Assembly: GCF_000735435.1 (NCBI RefSeq)
Contig: NZ_JMPP01000042.1
Coordinates: forward strand, 1-54,163
DNA from: Klebsiella planticola ATCC 33531
GTDB taxonomy: Bacteria; Pseudomonadota; Gammaproteobacteria; Enterobacterales; Enterobacteriaceae
Length of the DNA: 54,163 nt
Reading direction: 5' to 3'
Made by a program: the position numbers and the translations under genes. This document shows, piece after piece, positions 53,705 through 54,163 of this stretch. The notes below the pieces were generated by a model. The model saw only the letters and a list, made by a program, of their open reading frames with translations, was not told the DNA's origin and did no database searches. Numbering within the stretch: the stretch's first letter is position 1; each line of letters opens with the position of its first letter.

Positions 53705-54163
53705 TCAGCGCTCAGCGGAATTATCCGTCGGCGGTATATGCAGCGCAAAACAGGCGGTAATGGTATGCAGCAGCAGTTTCGCCGGCCCGGTAAGCCGATG
53801 TTCATCGCCATATAACCCCACCCCGATGTCACCCGCCGCGGGCAATTTTGCGCAATCAACGACCTGCAGCGAAGCAGGCATGCCAATCGTGGTGCGTAGC
53901 GCCACCCCCAGTCCTGCGGATGCGGCGGCCCAGATACCGTTCAGGCTGCGGCTGGTAAAGGCAATCCGCCAGGGTATTCCGGCGTTGTCTAACGCCGCGG
54001 TGGCGGCGGTGCGCATGACGCACGGCGCTTCAAAAGCCAGCAGCGGCAGCGGCTGGTTTCTGTCGAGGTAACGGGCAGGATCGAACTCCGCCGCCGCGAT
54101 CCACTGCAGCGGCAGTCTCCCCAGCAGATGATCAAAAACCGGTTGATCGCGCCCTTCCCAGCT
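53705..54163 (-). CDS. LysR-family regulator, C-terminal part (runs off right edge)
   Basis: At least 152 residues are visible; the frame is open at the right edge and the N-terminal DNA-binding domain lies outside. The visible part is the LysR effector domain: GRLPLQWIAAAEFDP, then PLPLLAFEAPCVMRTAATAA, SLNGIWAAASAGLGVALRT and a typical tail. Regulator of unknown target. Confidence 0.8.
   Translation of the reverse strand, partial: SWEGRDQPVFDHLLGRLPLQWIAAAEFDPARYLDRNQPLPLLAFEAPCVMRTAATAALDNAGIPWRIAFTSRSLNGIWAAASAGLGVALRTTIGMPASLQVVDCAKLPAAGDIGVGLYGDEHRLTGPAKLLLHTITACFALHIPPTDNSAER

Overview
The window is chromosomal DNA of an enterobacterium, most likely the Klebsiella/Raoultella group. 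It carries E. coli-like sra-maeA-adhP, fdnGHI-yddG and narUZYWV blocks in a broadly E. coli-like order. Between them sit genes typical of Klebsiella: a ben-cat benzoate pathway, smvA with a divergent TetR gene, and an ABC-transporter/luciferase-like/AhpD operon. Base composition looks even throughout. I see no insertion sequence, phage gene, CRISPR array, rRNA or tRNA. Names rest on remembered family sequences and visible motifs; no search was run.

Left part (1-11.3 kb). A PadR regulator with a C-terminal DUF2218-like domain runs off the left edge. A leftward cluster follows: divergent SDR, NTF2-like protein, FAH-family hydrolase, DUF3500 protein, OprD-type porin and RidA. It looks like an uncharacterised uptake and catabolic pathway. 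Next come a LysR regulator, a divergently transcribed exported metallo-beta-lactamase-fold protein that lacks the metal motif, and a GH28 pectin-fragment hydrolase coupled to a GPH-type transporter.

Middle part (11.5-29.5 kb). sra and maeA are followed by an ABC-F ATPase gene behind a strong attenuator-like leader with a 27-residue peptide. Then come a MarR-GNAT fusion, an exported inorganic pyrophosphatase and adhP. A six-gene operon encodes a dipeptide/nickel-type ABC importer, a flavin monooxygenase-like protein and a fused CMD/AhpD protein. araJ, a glycine-zipper protein, ppk2 and a glyoxalase-fold gene behind a near-perfect SoxR box complete this part.

Right part (29.5-54.2 kb). The selenoprotein formate dehydrogenase-N operon fdnGHI and divergent yddG adjoin the leftward catBCA-benABCD genes, which convert benzoate through catechol to the 3-oxoadipate enol-lactone. 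An IclR-type regulator is divergent from catB. SmvA with its TetR regulator, then narU-narZYWV (nitrate transport and the second respiratory nitrate reductase), a small membrane protein and a partial LysR gene close the window. Formate dehydrogenase-N and nitrate reductase would together form the formate-to-nitrate respiratory loop.

The least described elements are the ABC-F leader (13.73-13.93 kb), the SDR/FAH/DUF3500/porin/RidA cluster, the ABC/LLM/AhpD operon with a base-paired ribosome-binding site, and the SoxR-type promoter of the glyoxalase-fold gene.
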